This document shows positions 24,640-32,997 of a DNA stretch of 64,000 bases, piece by piece. The notes under the pieces are model-generated. The model searched no databases and was not told where the DNA came from. It saw only the letters and a program-made list of their open reading frames with translations. The stretch is from Chloroflexota bacterium (GTDB taxonomy: Bacteria; Chloroflexota; Dehalococcoidia; Lucifugimonadales; Lucifugimonadaceae): the NCBI GenBank assembly GCA_013204555.1, contig JABMNO010000034.1, forward strand, positions 29,228 to 93,227. Direction: 5' to 3'. A program made the translations under genes and the position numbers. Positions within the stretch are counted from its first letter, which is position 1. Every line of letters begins with the position of its first letter.

Positions 24640-27297
24640 TTACGGGGTAACTGTTCCGGCCGCAGTAGCGAAGACCCAGAGGCCATCACCAATCGTAGCG
24701 TTCAACGACCCCATATCTATGAAAGCGTTGTTCAGCTCATCGTAGGTGTAGACCTTCGAGTACTTCACACCAGTCAAGTACTGGGCGATCGAGCCCACAC
24801 TCACGCCTACTACAGGCGCATTAGAACTGGTGTTGATCACACTAATCAGGTTCCAACCTTCAACAACCGGAATTGTTGGCGGGAGGGTTGCTGCCGCAAT
24901 CGGCGGGATTGAGACCTTGATCGGGTCGAACGAGGTTGTGTTCACCCAGAGGCCCTGTGTTCCGTCAATCGTTGACAAACTACCTGTCAGTTGACCGCTC
25001 ACGGCGTCACGTACGGCAGTCGTGAAACTGCCAGAAGCGCCATCGTAAGCAATGACCGTGTTTACGTCGCTGTCGGTGATTACCGCATTGATCGACTGAT
25101 CAGCAGGTACACCTGGCAGCGAGACGAGGTTCCAGCCTGCAACCAACGGCAGAGAGAAGTCTTTGCGCTCTGTAACCGTGAACTTTGCGCTCTGATCGTC
25201 TTTCTTGTTACCAGCAGCGTCAGTAGCTGACACCTTGATCGTGTGATCGCCAAGAGCGAGTGTCGTAGCGCTACCCGGGTAGCTGCCCGGAGAGAGCACG
25301 AAGAGCTTGCTGTCGGCAGAACTTGCGATCAATGCCGCTAGAACGTCTGATGCAGCACCAGTACCCGATGTAAACGTCGCAGCTGTCAGGGTAACTGCTT
25401 CTAGGAACTGGACCTGAACAAACGGTGAATTGTTCGTGATCGACGCACCGGTCAGAGGTGAGAATGGTGTCACCGCTGGAGCCGTCTTGTCGACTGTGAA
25501 CGTCACAGCACTAGTTGCAGTGGCGCTGCTTCCGCCCTTTTTGCCTGCGTTTGATGCAGCGTCGTTACCAGTTACTTCAACAGCTTGCTTTCCGTTGTTC
25601 AACAGCGACGAAAGGGCCGTGGAGTCAACAGTCGCTTCCCACGAGTTGCCGCCAATTACCTTGATACCGGCAAGTGTCCGAGCAACCGTGAGCGTAAGGG
25701 GATCACTGTCCTCATCAGCCGTGTCAGGCGTATGAATCTTGATCACGGGTATGTTGCCCTGAATCGCCTCGTCGGACGACACAGTCAGCTTGATGCTGCC
25801 GTTAGTTAGCGTCTTGTCCAAGGCGACGGTGAATTGCGGTGCAATGCCGTCTGTTGAACCAGTGTCCTTGTCAATTTGACCCGTCGCAATCGTGTTGCCT
25901 GCTGTGTCCCCAATAGAGGAGACAATCTTCACAACCGGCTTGCTATCCGGGGAGAATGCACCTGCCATCGTTATGAAAACCGAGGACTTCTTGCCACTGA
26001 AGACATTTGTGCTGACCGGCGTTACGCCATCGATCTGGAAGTCGCCGGGTGACACAGTCACAGTGTCAAGGTTCTCAGTAAAGATCACTTCCAGAGAATT
26101 GACGTCATCCTTGGAACTGTTGGTCTTGTCCGTCGTAGTAGCCGAGGTATCCCAGATCGTCCCGGTTACAGCCGACGCGAGAGAGGGAGCCAAACGGTCC
26201 ACCGTAATCGAATACTTCTGCGCAAGGGCAGTCACAGCATCCGAGTCGGTTTCGCCGCTATTCCCGGCGATGTCTTTTACCGTAACGCTCCACTCAACTA
26301 CCTTCTGCTGATTCGATTCACCAATCGCCAGCAATTCATGGTTCGCGAAGGTTGCCGTTACGACCCCACCAGAAACAGTGGGAGTCTCACTTGGCGCGAA
26401 TGGGCCGCCAGCCGTGAGGCCAGTGAGTGCAGTCAAGTTGAGCAGAATCGTGTCTGTATCGACACCAGATCCCGTATCCGAAATCTGAACAGTGAACGTT
26501 GGAGTTCGCTGCTGCGTACTCAACTTGTTCGCAGGACTTGTTACGTCAACCACCGGACCACTGGTTTCAACCTTGGCTGATGCAGTGGCTTTATGGGACG
26601 TGCTGCCAGATGCAGCCGTATCGTCCGTGAACGTGGCCGTAATTGTGTCTTGATCGATCGCCTTAAGCGTCGAAGGCGTTGTCGTCGACAATGCCCCGAG
26701 CGTGGTTGTCGCAGTGAAAATACCACCGCTGGCAGCCTTCGTCTCTGTAAAGGTCAACACGAGACCCGTGGCATCCTGGGTACTGATGATTTTCGCGCCA
26801 GTAGTGATCGTCTGCTTGGTATCGATGTTGTAACCGATAGTCAGTGCGTCTCCACCAGCACCACTAACAGTCCTAAAAAGCTGAACGGTTCCGTTTACCG
26901 GGTCAAGTACAACTGCGTTGAAATGAGCAGAGCGCTCGCCCACTGTCACAACCGGGTTGTTCGAGATGTCCAAGTCGCTTGAGTTGACCAGGCCGTCACT
27001 GTTGCGGTCTGCGATATTGTCTTGTAGATCAAATATCTGCGACGAACTCTTCTCACCGCTCGTGAAAACGATTCCGCTAGTAGCAGCGGTAGCGAAGTCA
27101 CGATCTTTGTCGGTAATCGTGACCGTGATCACCGCAGTTGCGTTGTACCACGCCTTATTGAGCTTGATCGTGGCGTTGGTGTGCGTCGGGCCATGAGTCG
27201 CCTGTGCAGACGAACCTGTTCCGGCCAAACCAGCCACTGCCACTACTACCAGCGCTAAGGCTGCTAGAGCGGTTACGAATTTCGCTGATAGTTTCAC
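24640..27297 (-). CDS. Large Ig-like secreted surface (S-layer or adhesin-like) protein
   Basis: An 885-residue exported protein with a signal peptide ending about residue 33 (SSAQATHG). Most of the chain consists of beta-sandwich modules with bacterial Ig-like phrases: TITDKDRDF, GPVVDVTSPANKLSTQQRTPTFTV around 26500, DTGSGVDTDTI, FTENLDTVTV, DKTAPAVTPFSPLTGASI and GDHTIKVSATDAAGN. The last about 180 residues hold two related modules starting VAGWNLVSLPG and VEGWNLISVIN, a GWNL-type domain common at C-termini of surface proteins. Many Asp-rich loops suggest calcium binding. The protein is Thr/Ser/Ala-rich and cysteine-free. The start is a GTG with AGGGGG upstream. It is flanked by a structured 5' leader and a strong terminator, as expected for an abundant S-layer-like protein. 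Confidence 0.83.
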   Translation of the reverse strand: MKLSAKFVTALAALALVVVAVAGLAGTGSSAQATHGPTHTNATIKLNKAWYNATAVITVTITDKDRDFATAATSGIVFTSGEKSSSQIFDLQDNIADRNSDGLVNSSDLDISNNPVVTVGERSAHFNAVVLDPVNGTVQLFRTVSGAGGDALTIGYNIDTKQTITTGAKIISTQDATGLVLTFTETKAASGGIFTATTTLGALSTTTPSTLKAIDQDTITATFTDDTAASGSTSHKATASAKVETSGPVVDVTSPANKLSTQQRTPTFTVQISDTGSGVDTDTILLNLTALTGLTAGGPFAPSETPTVSGGVVTATFANHELLAIGESNQQKVVEWSVTVKDIAGNSGETDSDAVTALAQKYSITVDRLAPSLASAVTGTIWDTSATTTDKTNSSKDDVNSLEVIFTENLDTVTVSPGDFQIDGVTPVSTNVFSGKKSSVFITMAGAFSPDSKPVVKIVSSIGDTAGNTIATGQIDKDTGSTDGIAPQFTVALDKTLTNGSIKLTVSSDEAIQGNIPVIKIHTPDTADEDSDPLTLTVARTLAGIKVIGGNSWEATVDSTALSSLLNNGKQAVEVTGNDAASNAGKKGGSSATATSAVTFTVDKTAPAVTPFSPLTGASITNNSPFVQVQFLEAVTLTAATFTSGTGAASDVLAALIASSADSKLFVLSPGSYPGSATTLALGDHTIKVSATDAAGNKKDDQSAKFTVTERKDFSLPLVAGWNLVSLPGVPADQSINAVITDSDVNTVIAYDGASGSFTTAVRDAVSGQLTGSLSTIDGTQGLWVNTTSFDPIKVSIPPIAAATLPPTIPVVEGWNLISVINTSSNAPVVGVSVGSIAQYLTGVKYSKVYTYDELNNAFIDMGSLNATIGDGLWVFATAAGTVTP

Positions 27298-27738
27298 AGC
27301 GTCAGTCCCCCTGTTACTGGGCTCCTGTATCCGGTACCACTGGCGCCGGGAACGCCCCGTTGCCTGTAGCAGTGGTCCGACCAGAGTCTCTTTTATATAT
27401 GTATCGGAGCTGGGTGCTACCGAAACAAATTTCCGTTGGTTAGAACCAGACTAAAGAAACAACACAAAACGCATCGCGTCTCCGTCCGGTTTCGCAAACG
27501 TGAGAATTTTTGCATTCCGCCCGACTGGTGTCAAGCGGCTTTTTACCCACGTATGCACTCGGTTTCAGAGTACGACCAAACCAGTTTTATCCGGTTCCGT
27601 AACTGTGTGTAGTTTCCCGGTTGCCCGGTTCACTCCATCAATTGGCAACAACGTTAGTTGTCACCACGAAATAGTGTCAATGGATTTTGTTACCCGTGTA
27701 TTACTACTTCGCGCTCGTCAAGCCGTTACTTTCGGCTC
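27298..27738 (-). other. Gene-free stretch holding the structured leader of the surface-protein gene
   Basis: No supported gene lies here. On the minus strand, just before the GTG at 27297, the arms CCACTG and CAGTGG enclose a smaller GC-rich hairpin (GGGGCGTTCCC). This gives a folded 5' leader of about 90 nt, preceded by an AT-rich ATATATAAAAG segment that could hold the promoter. It does not match any riboswitch consensus I know. Confidence 0.5.
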
Positions 27739-29211
27739 TTATGCAGTACTGGCTGCGGTCTCCGGCTTCATCAACGATGCCAGGAATTCCTCATTCGACT
27801 GCGTTTTCGACAATCTCTCAATGACGCGCTCTGTGCCTTCTTCAGGCTTCCCAGAGTCATTAGAGATGATAGATACCATCCGCCTGAGCAGCCACACCTG
27901 TCGCAATTCGATCTCGCTAAGGAGAAGCTCTTCACGACGGGTACCGCTACGTTGAATATCGATGGCGGGGTAGATCCTGCGCTCTGCCAGTCCCCTGTTA
28001 AGGTGAAGCTCCATGTTCCCGGTGCCTTTGAACTCCTCATAAATGAGGTCGTCAAGTCGGCTGCCGGTATCAATAAGGCAGGTCGCTACGATTGTGAGGC
28101 TGCCTTCCACTTCAACATTCCGGGCAGCGCCAAAGAATCGCTTTGGTGGATAGAGAGCGTTGGGGTCCATACCACCGGAGAGTGTCTTCCCGGAACTTGG
28201 CACGGCAATGTTGTAGGCCCGTGCCAGCCGAGTCAGGCTATCCACAAGGATGACAACGTCTGCGCCGGACTCAACCAGCCTCTTGGCCCTGTCGAGTGCG
28301 ACTTCAGCGGCGCGGCAGTGGTCTTCCACAGGCTCGTCAAATGTCGAGCTGAACACTTCACCGTCAATTGACCGACGCATGTCTGTAACTTCTTCTGGTC
28401 GCTCTCCAATGAGTGCGACAAGGAGGTGGACGTCAGGATGGTTGGCGGCGATACCGTCCGCTATCTGCTTGAGCAGAATTGTCTTTCCGGCCTTTGGCGG
28501 AGAGACGATGAGCGCTCGCTGGCCCTTGCCAATGGGCGAGACCATGTCAATGAGCCTGGTTGCGTAGAGCTTTGGAGTCGTCGTGAGGGTAAATCGCTTA
28601 TCCGGAAACAGAGGAGTCATGTCCTCAAATCGCGACCGCTGCCGCGCCGAATCAGGACTCTGACTGTTTACTACCTCTATACGGATGAGGCCGTAGTAAC
28701 GCTCATTGTCCTTGGGAGCCTGCACCTGCCCGGCGACCAGATCGCCAGTGCGAAGATTGAATCTCCGCACCTGGGATTGTGCAACGTAGATTTCCTGCGC
28801 CCCGGACCCTTTAGTCCCATTGGGTTGGCGCAAAAAACCGTAGCCATCGTTCATGACATCAAGGATCCCGACGCCAAGCAGAAGATCATTCTCCTCAGCG
28901 GCGCGGGTCAATAACTCAAGAATCAGTTCAGATCGACGGGCGGGAATCCCATTTTTGAGACTCTTCGTCAACGCCAACTCTCGCAGTTCGTCAGTGGTCT
29001 TGGCTCCCAGATCACCAAGTTGAGATTTCATCTCCTCTTCAGTGAGTTCTGGTAAGACTGGAGCTCCGTTTGCGGAGCCGCCACCGCTTCTGCGGTTGTT
29101 GTTGTTGTTGGGACTGCGTCGCCTGCGATTTCCGCCTGGGCGGCTCCTGTTTCGCGGCTGTTGTGTGGTTGCCAGCTGATAATCCTCCAAATGAAGTATC
29201 TGTGCGCGCAT
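27739..29211 (-). CDS. rho: Transcription termination factor Rho
   Basis: Rho is a hexameric RNA-dependent ATPase that ends transcription of untranslated RNA. After a low-complexity N-terminal region rich in Arg and Asn (residues about 17-45, including five Asn in a row) come a Rho N domain, the cold-shock RNA-binding domain [17 protein letters not shown] and RDM-like [15 protein letters not shown]. Walker A PPKAGKT (about residue 240), Walker [17 protein letters not shown], the Q-loop/R-loop [23 protein letters not shown] and the C-terminal [10 protein letters not shown] follow. The ATG at 29211 has AGGGGG 8 nt upstream. A GGAGG within the first codons also lies 9 nt before an in-frame CTG at 29175, a possible second start. 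Asn/Arg-rich insertions are known in high-GC Gram-positive Rho proteins. Confidence 0.97.
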   Translation of the reverse strand: MRAQILHLEDYQLATTQQPRNRSRPGGNRRRRSPNNNNNRRSGGGSANGAPVLPELTEEEMKSQLGDLGAKTTDELRELALTKSLKNGIPARRSELILELLTRAAEENDLLLGVGILDVMNDGYGFLRQPNGTKGSGAQEIYVAQSQVRRFNLRTGDLVAGQVQAPKDNERYYGLIRIEVVNSQSPDSARQRSRFEDMTPLFPDKRFTLTTTPKLYATRLIDMVSPIGKGQRALIVSPPKAGKTILLKQIADGIAANHPDVHLLVALIGERPEEVTDMRRSIDGEVFSSTFDEPVEDHCRAAEVALDRAKRLVESGADVVILVDSLTRLARAYNIAVPSSGKTLSGGMDPNALYPPKRFFGAARNVEVEGSLTIVATCLIDTGSRLDDLIYEEFKGTGNMELHLNRGLAERRIYPAIDIQRSGTRREELLLSEIELRQVWLLRRMVSIISNDSGKPEEGTERVIERLSKTQSNEEFLASLMKPETAASTA

Positions 29212-29580
29212 TCAGCCGCCCCCTGAGATACAGGTTTGGTCGGGCTGAAGTTGCTATCTAGTTTTTAAGTCTGGGTTTGGGGTTTTAGGGAATGGCTTGT
29301 GGGTCTCTACTTTGAGCAAGTCACTGTGTATGGCAGATTCAGCGCAATGGTCGTCCGTTGCGCTACCGCGGTGTTTGAAGCCGCTTATGTGCTCCGGGCT
29401 GTTGCCAGCCTCCCTGATGTTTCGCGCTGCTCTGCTTCGAAAAGAAGGAACCAGCTGCGGGAGTGAAGAAGGGGGTGGAATCTCCAACGTAGAGAAACCT
29501 GACTAACCGGGCTACCGTGAATGGTCGTCGTCCGGTCGTATCACGAAAAATTATATCACACAGTATCAGCCGATCTGCGT
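29212..29580. other. Gene-free stretch between pyrG and rho
   Basis: About 370 nt separate the pyrG stop from the rho start. I see no supported gene, RNA or strong terminator. A 77-codon minus-strand frame (29254-29487) has no recognisable family and is probably chance. rpmE, often beside rho, is not here. The rho promoter is presumably in this stretch. Confidence 0.5.
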
Positions 29581-31263
29581 TTACCCGGTGCCGGAGGTAC
29601 TTTTCACTGGCTCCGGGTGCACAAGAGTTTCACCTCCAAGTTGCAGCGGCGGTTGTCCACCTTCTCGAATGGTCTCCTTCGCTATGGAGATGAACTCCCT
29701 AAACAAGGGGTGCGGACGATCTGGACGGGAGAGAAACTCAGGGTGGAACTGAGAACCAACCATGAAGGGATGGTCCAAAACCTCTGATATCTCTACCAGG
29801 GAGCCATCTGGAGCGGCGCCGCTTGCAATGAGACCGGCTTCCTCCAGTTGCGCCCGGTAGTCGTTATTGAATTCGTACCGATGGCGGTGACGCTCATCAA
29901 CGGTCTCTTCGGCGTACGCCCGGGCGGCAATCGTCTCCTGTCGGAGCGCGCACGGATAGACGCCCAGACGCATTGTGCCGCCGGTCTCAACCATATTCTC
30001 CTGTCCGGGGAGATATGCGATTACTGGATCCGATGTATCAGGATCGAACTCCGATGAGTTCGCTCCGGTGAGTCCCAATTCTGATCTGGCGTACTCAACC
30101 ACCATGACCTGCATCCCAAGACACAGGCCGAGGTAAGGCACATTTAGAGTGCGGGCATAGTTGGCCGCAAGTATCATCCCCTCAACTCCACGGGGGCCAA
30201 ATCCGCCCGGCACGACGATGCCAGACACATCGGCAAGTAGATTTTCCGGGCCGACCTCTTCGATCAGTTCAGACGCCACCCACTGAATTTCGATATCTCG
30301 ATCATGGAATATTCCGGCGTGCCGCAGTGCCTCATGAACTGAGATATATGAGTCCGGAAGGTCGACATATTTTCCGACGAGAGCAATCTTGACTGTGGGT
30401 TTTGGAGACCGGATCACATGGGTCATTTCTGCCCAGGAAACAAGGTTAGCGGGCTGACACTCAATGCCAAGAAAATCGACGATGTAATCACCAAGCTTTT
30501 GCTCTTCAAGTACCAGAGGAACGGCGTAGACGGTGTCCAGCGTCTCCAGTCCAACGACCGCTTCTGCAGGCACGTCACAGTAGAGCGAGATCTTCTCCCT
30601 GACTTCAGTTGTAACTTCAAAATCGCTTCGGCAGACTATTGCGTCAGGCTGGATACCCATAGCCCGCAGCGCGTGAACGCTGTGTTGAGTGGGTTTTGTT
30701 TTTAGTTCTTTGGTTGCCCCTATATACGGGAGCAGCGTCAGGTGGACGTAGAAAGCGTTTTCACGCCCCACGTCGTTGCGCATCTGGCGAATTGCTTCCA
30801 GAAACGGCTGCCCCTCAATGTCTCCGACGGTCCCGCCGACCTCAACGACAATAACGTCAGCCTGAGATGTCTCAGCCAACGCCATGATGTGTGCTTTGAT
30901 CATGTTGGTCACGTGTGGCACAGTCTGGATTGTTCCGCCAAGGAACTTACCGGCGCGCTCTCTATCGATCACCTCGGTGTACACCTGGCCTGCGGTGAGG
31001 TTGGAATACCGGGTTGTCTCGATATCAATAAAGCGTTCGTAGTGGCCCAGGTCCAGGTCTGTTTCCGCTCCGTCAGCGGTGACGAATACTTCGCCGTGCT
31101 GGTATGGCGACATCGTTCCGGGATCCACGTTCAGATATGGATCCAGCTTTGTGACCCCTATCGTCAAACCGCGGTTCTTTAGCATCCTGCCAAGCGATGC
31201 GACTACGATCCCTTTGCCCAGAGAACTCACGACTCCACCAGTGACGAAAATAAATTTGGTCAA
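29581..31263 (-). CDS. pyrG: CTP synthase
   Basis: CTP synthase makes CTP from UTP, ATP and glutamine. The amidoligase domain (about residues 1-270) has FVTGGVVSSLGKG, LDPYLNVDPGTMSPYQHGEV, ADGAETDLDLGHYERF and VPHVTNMIK. The glutamine amidotransferase domain (about 290-550) has the nucleophile in YLGLCLGMQ (about residue 381) and the His-Glu pair in FHPEF (about 512). The start is the TTG at 31263, with GGAAGG 7 nt upstream; a longer frame to 31290 runs through that ribosome-binding site and is not preferred. The length, about 560 residues, is normal. It is transcribed toward rho. Confidence 0.96.
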   Translation of the reverse strand: MTKFIFVTGGVVSSLGKGIVVASLGRMLKNRGLTIGVTKLDPYLNVDPGTMSPYQHGEVFVTADGAETDLDLGHYERFIDIETTRYSNLTAGQVYTEVIDRERAGKFLGGTIQTVPHVTNMIKAHIMALAETSQADVIVVEVGGTVGDIEGQPFLEAIRQMRNDVGRENAFYVHLTLLPYIGATKELKTKPTQHSVHALRAMGIQPDAIVCRSDFEVTTEVREKISLYCDVPAEAVVGLETLDTVYAVPLVLEEQKLGDYIVDFLGIECQPANLVSWAEMTHVIRSPKPTVKIALVGKYVDLPDSYISVHEALRHAGIFHDRDIEIQWVASELIEEVGPENLLADVSGIVVPGGFGPRGVEGMILAANYARTLNVPYLGLCLGMQVMVVEYARSELGLTGANSSEFDPDTSDPVIAYLPGQENMVETGGTMRLGVYPCALRQETIAARAYAEETVDERHRHRYEFNNDYRAQLEEAGLIASGAAPDGSLVEISEVLDHPFMVGSQFHPEFLSRPDRPHPLFREFISIAKETIREGGQPPLQLGGETLVHPEPVKSTSGTG

Positions 31264-31661
31264 GAAACGCCTTCCAGCTGGTCGGCGCACTCTTTGTGGG
31301 AGCGCGCGAAATTGATGGACAGAAAATATGGGTCAGTGGGTGTAGCGGGAGTTATGCCGCTAATCGACCGAGGTCGGTCGGATATAAGGTGAGGCTTTAG
31401 ACCTACCAAGCGCCTTTTCTATGACCGCCCGTCAACGCGCTCCAATTTCGATTCTGTGAAGTGCGGTTGAAGGACATCTTGAGGTACACCCAACCCAGCG
31501 ATTCTATGAACGGCCTCACTGCCTGTCAATTGAGTCTCTGCGGATAGTTTCGAATTGTGCAACGATCATGAAATCGAGTACGACCTACCCATCGGTCGAC
31601 TTCGTTCACGGACACGAAGTTAAACTATTTGAGGCGTTGAACACCTGTGGGAGGCTGTGGG
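31264..31661. other. Divergent intergenic stretch between pyrG and a PEBP lipoprotein gene
   Basis: No supported gene lies in these 398 nt. An inverted repeat around CGACCGAGGTCGGTCG (about 31366-31381) could be an operator. Promoters for both flanking genes should be here, but I cannot place them firmly. Confidence 0.4.
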
Positions 31662-32225
31662 TTGAGATATCTGATACCGATTCTTGTTTTGATTTCGCTG
31701 GCAGTTGCCTGCGGAGGTGGCGATTCCCGAGCAGTTGTTGCTATCGGTGACGTTGGAGGCTTGGGAGAATTCGAGGTATCGAGCCTCGCGTTCCAGGGCG
31801 GGGGAAGGATTCCGCCGCGGTATACCTGCGATGGGGAAGACCGATCGTTCCCTCTGGAGTGGTCCGGTGCGCCTGAGGAAACTCAATCCTACGCAATTGT
31901 GCTGGACGATCCTGATGCTCCGGGCGGCACATTCAAACATTGGATGATTTTTGACATCCCCAGGTCAGACACTGGATTGCGTGAATCAGTGGACAAGACC
32001 GAGGTAATTGTTGGTGGAGCCGTCCAACTTCGAAATGATTTTGGCCGCACCGGCTACAGCGGGCCATGTCCGCCAGAGGGCGAGGCACACCGATACCAGG
32101 TTTTTGTATTCGCACTGAGCGAACCCGTGGCCCTTGGCTCATCTGCCTCGCAGACGGAAGTCCTGGACGCTATTGCGGCGGTCGCCCTGGCCCGGGCCTC
32201 CCTTGAGGGGGTCTACGGCCGTTAG
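31662..32225 (+). CDS. YbhB/YbcL-family (PEBP) lipoprotein
   Basis: The N-terminus is a lipoprotein signal ending in LAVAC, followed by GGGD. The rest is the phosphatidylethanolamine-binding-protein fold as in bacterial YbhB/YbcL: GRIPPRYTCDGEDRSFPLEWSG, then SYAIVLDDPDAPGGTFKHW, GYSGPCPPEGEAHRYQVFVFAL and a C-terminal helix. Here D-x-D-A-P and the GPCPP loop are the ligand-site motifs. The biochemical role of bacterial PEBPs is unclear; ligand binding or protease inhibition is suspected. I use the TTG at 31662, which has GGGAGG 7 nt upstream; a GTG at 31647 is an alternative. The last 56 nt overlap the convergent zinc-ribbon gene. Confidence 0.88.
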   Translation: MRYLIPILVLISLAVACGGGDSRAVVAIGDVGGLGEFEVSSLAFQGGGRIPPRYTCDGEDRSFPLEWSGAPEETQSYAIVLDDPDAPGGTFKHWMIFDIPRSDTGLRESVDKTEVIVGGAVQLRNDFGRTGYSGPCPPEGEAHRYQVFVFALSEPVALGSSASQTEVLDAIAAVALARASLEGVYGR

Positions 32226-32997
32226 GTGGCGGTGGTCCACCCGGATGGCCGCCGGGCGGAGGAGATGGCCGGCGCTGGCCACCGGGAGGAGGTGGCCGTC
32301 GCTCGCCGCCTGGTGGCGGTGGACGTCGCTCGCCGCCTGATGGCGGTGGCCGTCGCTGCCCACCGGCCTGTGGTGGACGGGCGCCACGCTCTGGATACCA
32401 ACCTACCGTGCTTTCGTTCTGACAGTTCGTGCATTTAACCGTGTTACCAACGTGGTGTTCATCACCGCAATTTGAGCATTTGAACGTCTTTTTGAGTCCG
32501 TAGCCTGGAGTCGCCTGAAGATTTTCCATGATGCTCTTCATCTGACGCATCACGCCGCCTTGCAGTTGCTGGACGTCAAGTCTGGAAGCGAACTCCCCAC
32601 TGCCAAGCTGGTTGGTAAGCGCTGCGATAGAGGCCTCAAGAGTGACCATACGTTGCACAGCGGCTTCGATCGTGGCAATGCGCTGTTCAAGAACTGCGAT
32701 GGTGGCGGGATCCACCCCGCCCCCTAGCGTTCCGGGATCGGGCTGAATCCACGGTCTGGCTTCCTGCATTGCCGGAGCTACCGCGGCTATGGGAGCAAGA
32801 GGCGGTGGGGCGGGCGCCACTGGAGCGGCTGCAATGGGTGGCGCTATGTTGACCTCTGGCATATCACCCACGGTTGAAGCGCGGGTTATCCCATCCGCGC
32901 TCGTACCCGGATCCAGTACAACGTCGCCTGATGGGACCTCCCCAAATAGCGCGTCAATCGCTTCTTGCGTCAGTACGCCTGTAGCTTCCTCAGCCAT
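32170..32997 (-). CDS. Zinc-ribbon protein with FliM-like N-terminal CheY-binding peptide and Pro/Gly-rich tail
   Basis: This 275-residue protein fits no family I know. Residues 9-18 read LTQEAIDALF, close to the FliM/FliY N-terminal peptide LSQxEIDALL that binds phosphorylated CheY. A Pro/Ala-rich linker (about 22-90) and a predicted coiled coil (about 96-160, VLEQRIATIEAAVQRMVTLE onward) follow. Then comes a zinc ribbon with Cys174, Cys177, Cys189 and Cys192 (CSNCGDEHH...CTNC). The tail from about 205 has repeated GGxRRPPPPGG units. The ATG overlaps the stop of the upstream HD-GYP-like gene (ATGA), making it the coupled last gene of the chemosensory operon. I infer an output or scaffold protein recruited by CheY-P. 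No membrane segment or enzyme motif is seen. Confidence 0.8.
   Translation of the reverse strand: MAEEATGVLTQEAIDALFGEVPSGDVVLDPGTSADGITRASTVGDMPEVNIAPPIAAAPVAPAPPPLAPIAAVAPAMQEARPWIQPDPGTLGGGVDPATIAVLEQRIATIEAAVQRMVTLEASIAALTNQLGSGEFASRLDVQQLQGGVMRQMKSIMENLQATPGYGLKKTFKCSNCGDEHHVGNTVKCTNCQNESTVGWYPERGARPPQAGGQRRPPPSGGERRPPPPGGERRPPPPGGQRRPSPPPGGHPGGPPPPNGRRPPQGRPGPGRPPQ

Noticed and set aside
27298..27400. A cyclic-di-GMP or other known riboswitch before the surface-protein gene
   Set aside because: The conserved c-di-GMP core segments are not present, so only a generic folded leader is claimed.
29175..29211. Rho starting only at a CTG codon
   Set aside because: A GGAGG sequence does precede the in-frame CTG at 29175, but the upstream ATG at 29211 also has a good AGGGGG site, so the normal start is kept.
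29254..29487. A 77-codon minus-strand gene between pyrG and rho
   Set aside because: There is no family, no convincing start signal and irregular composition. It does not contain the cysteine pattern of L31.
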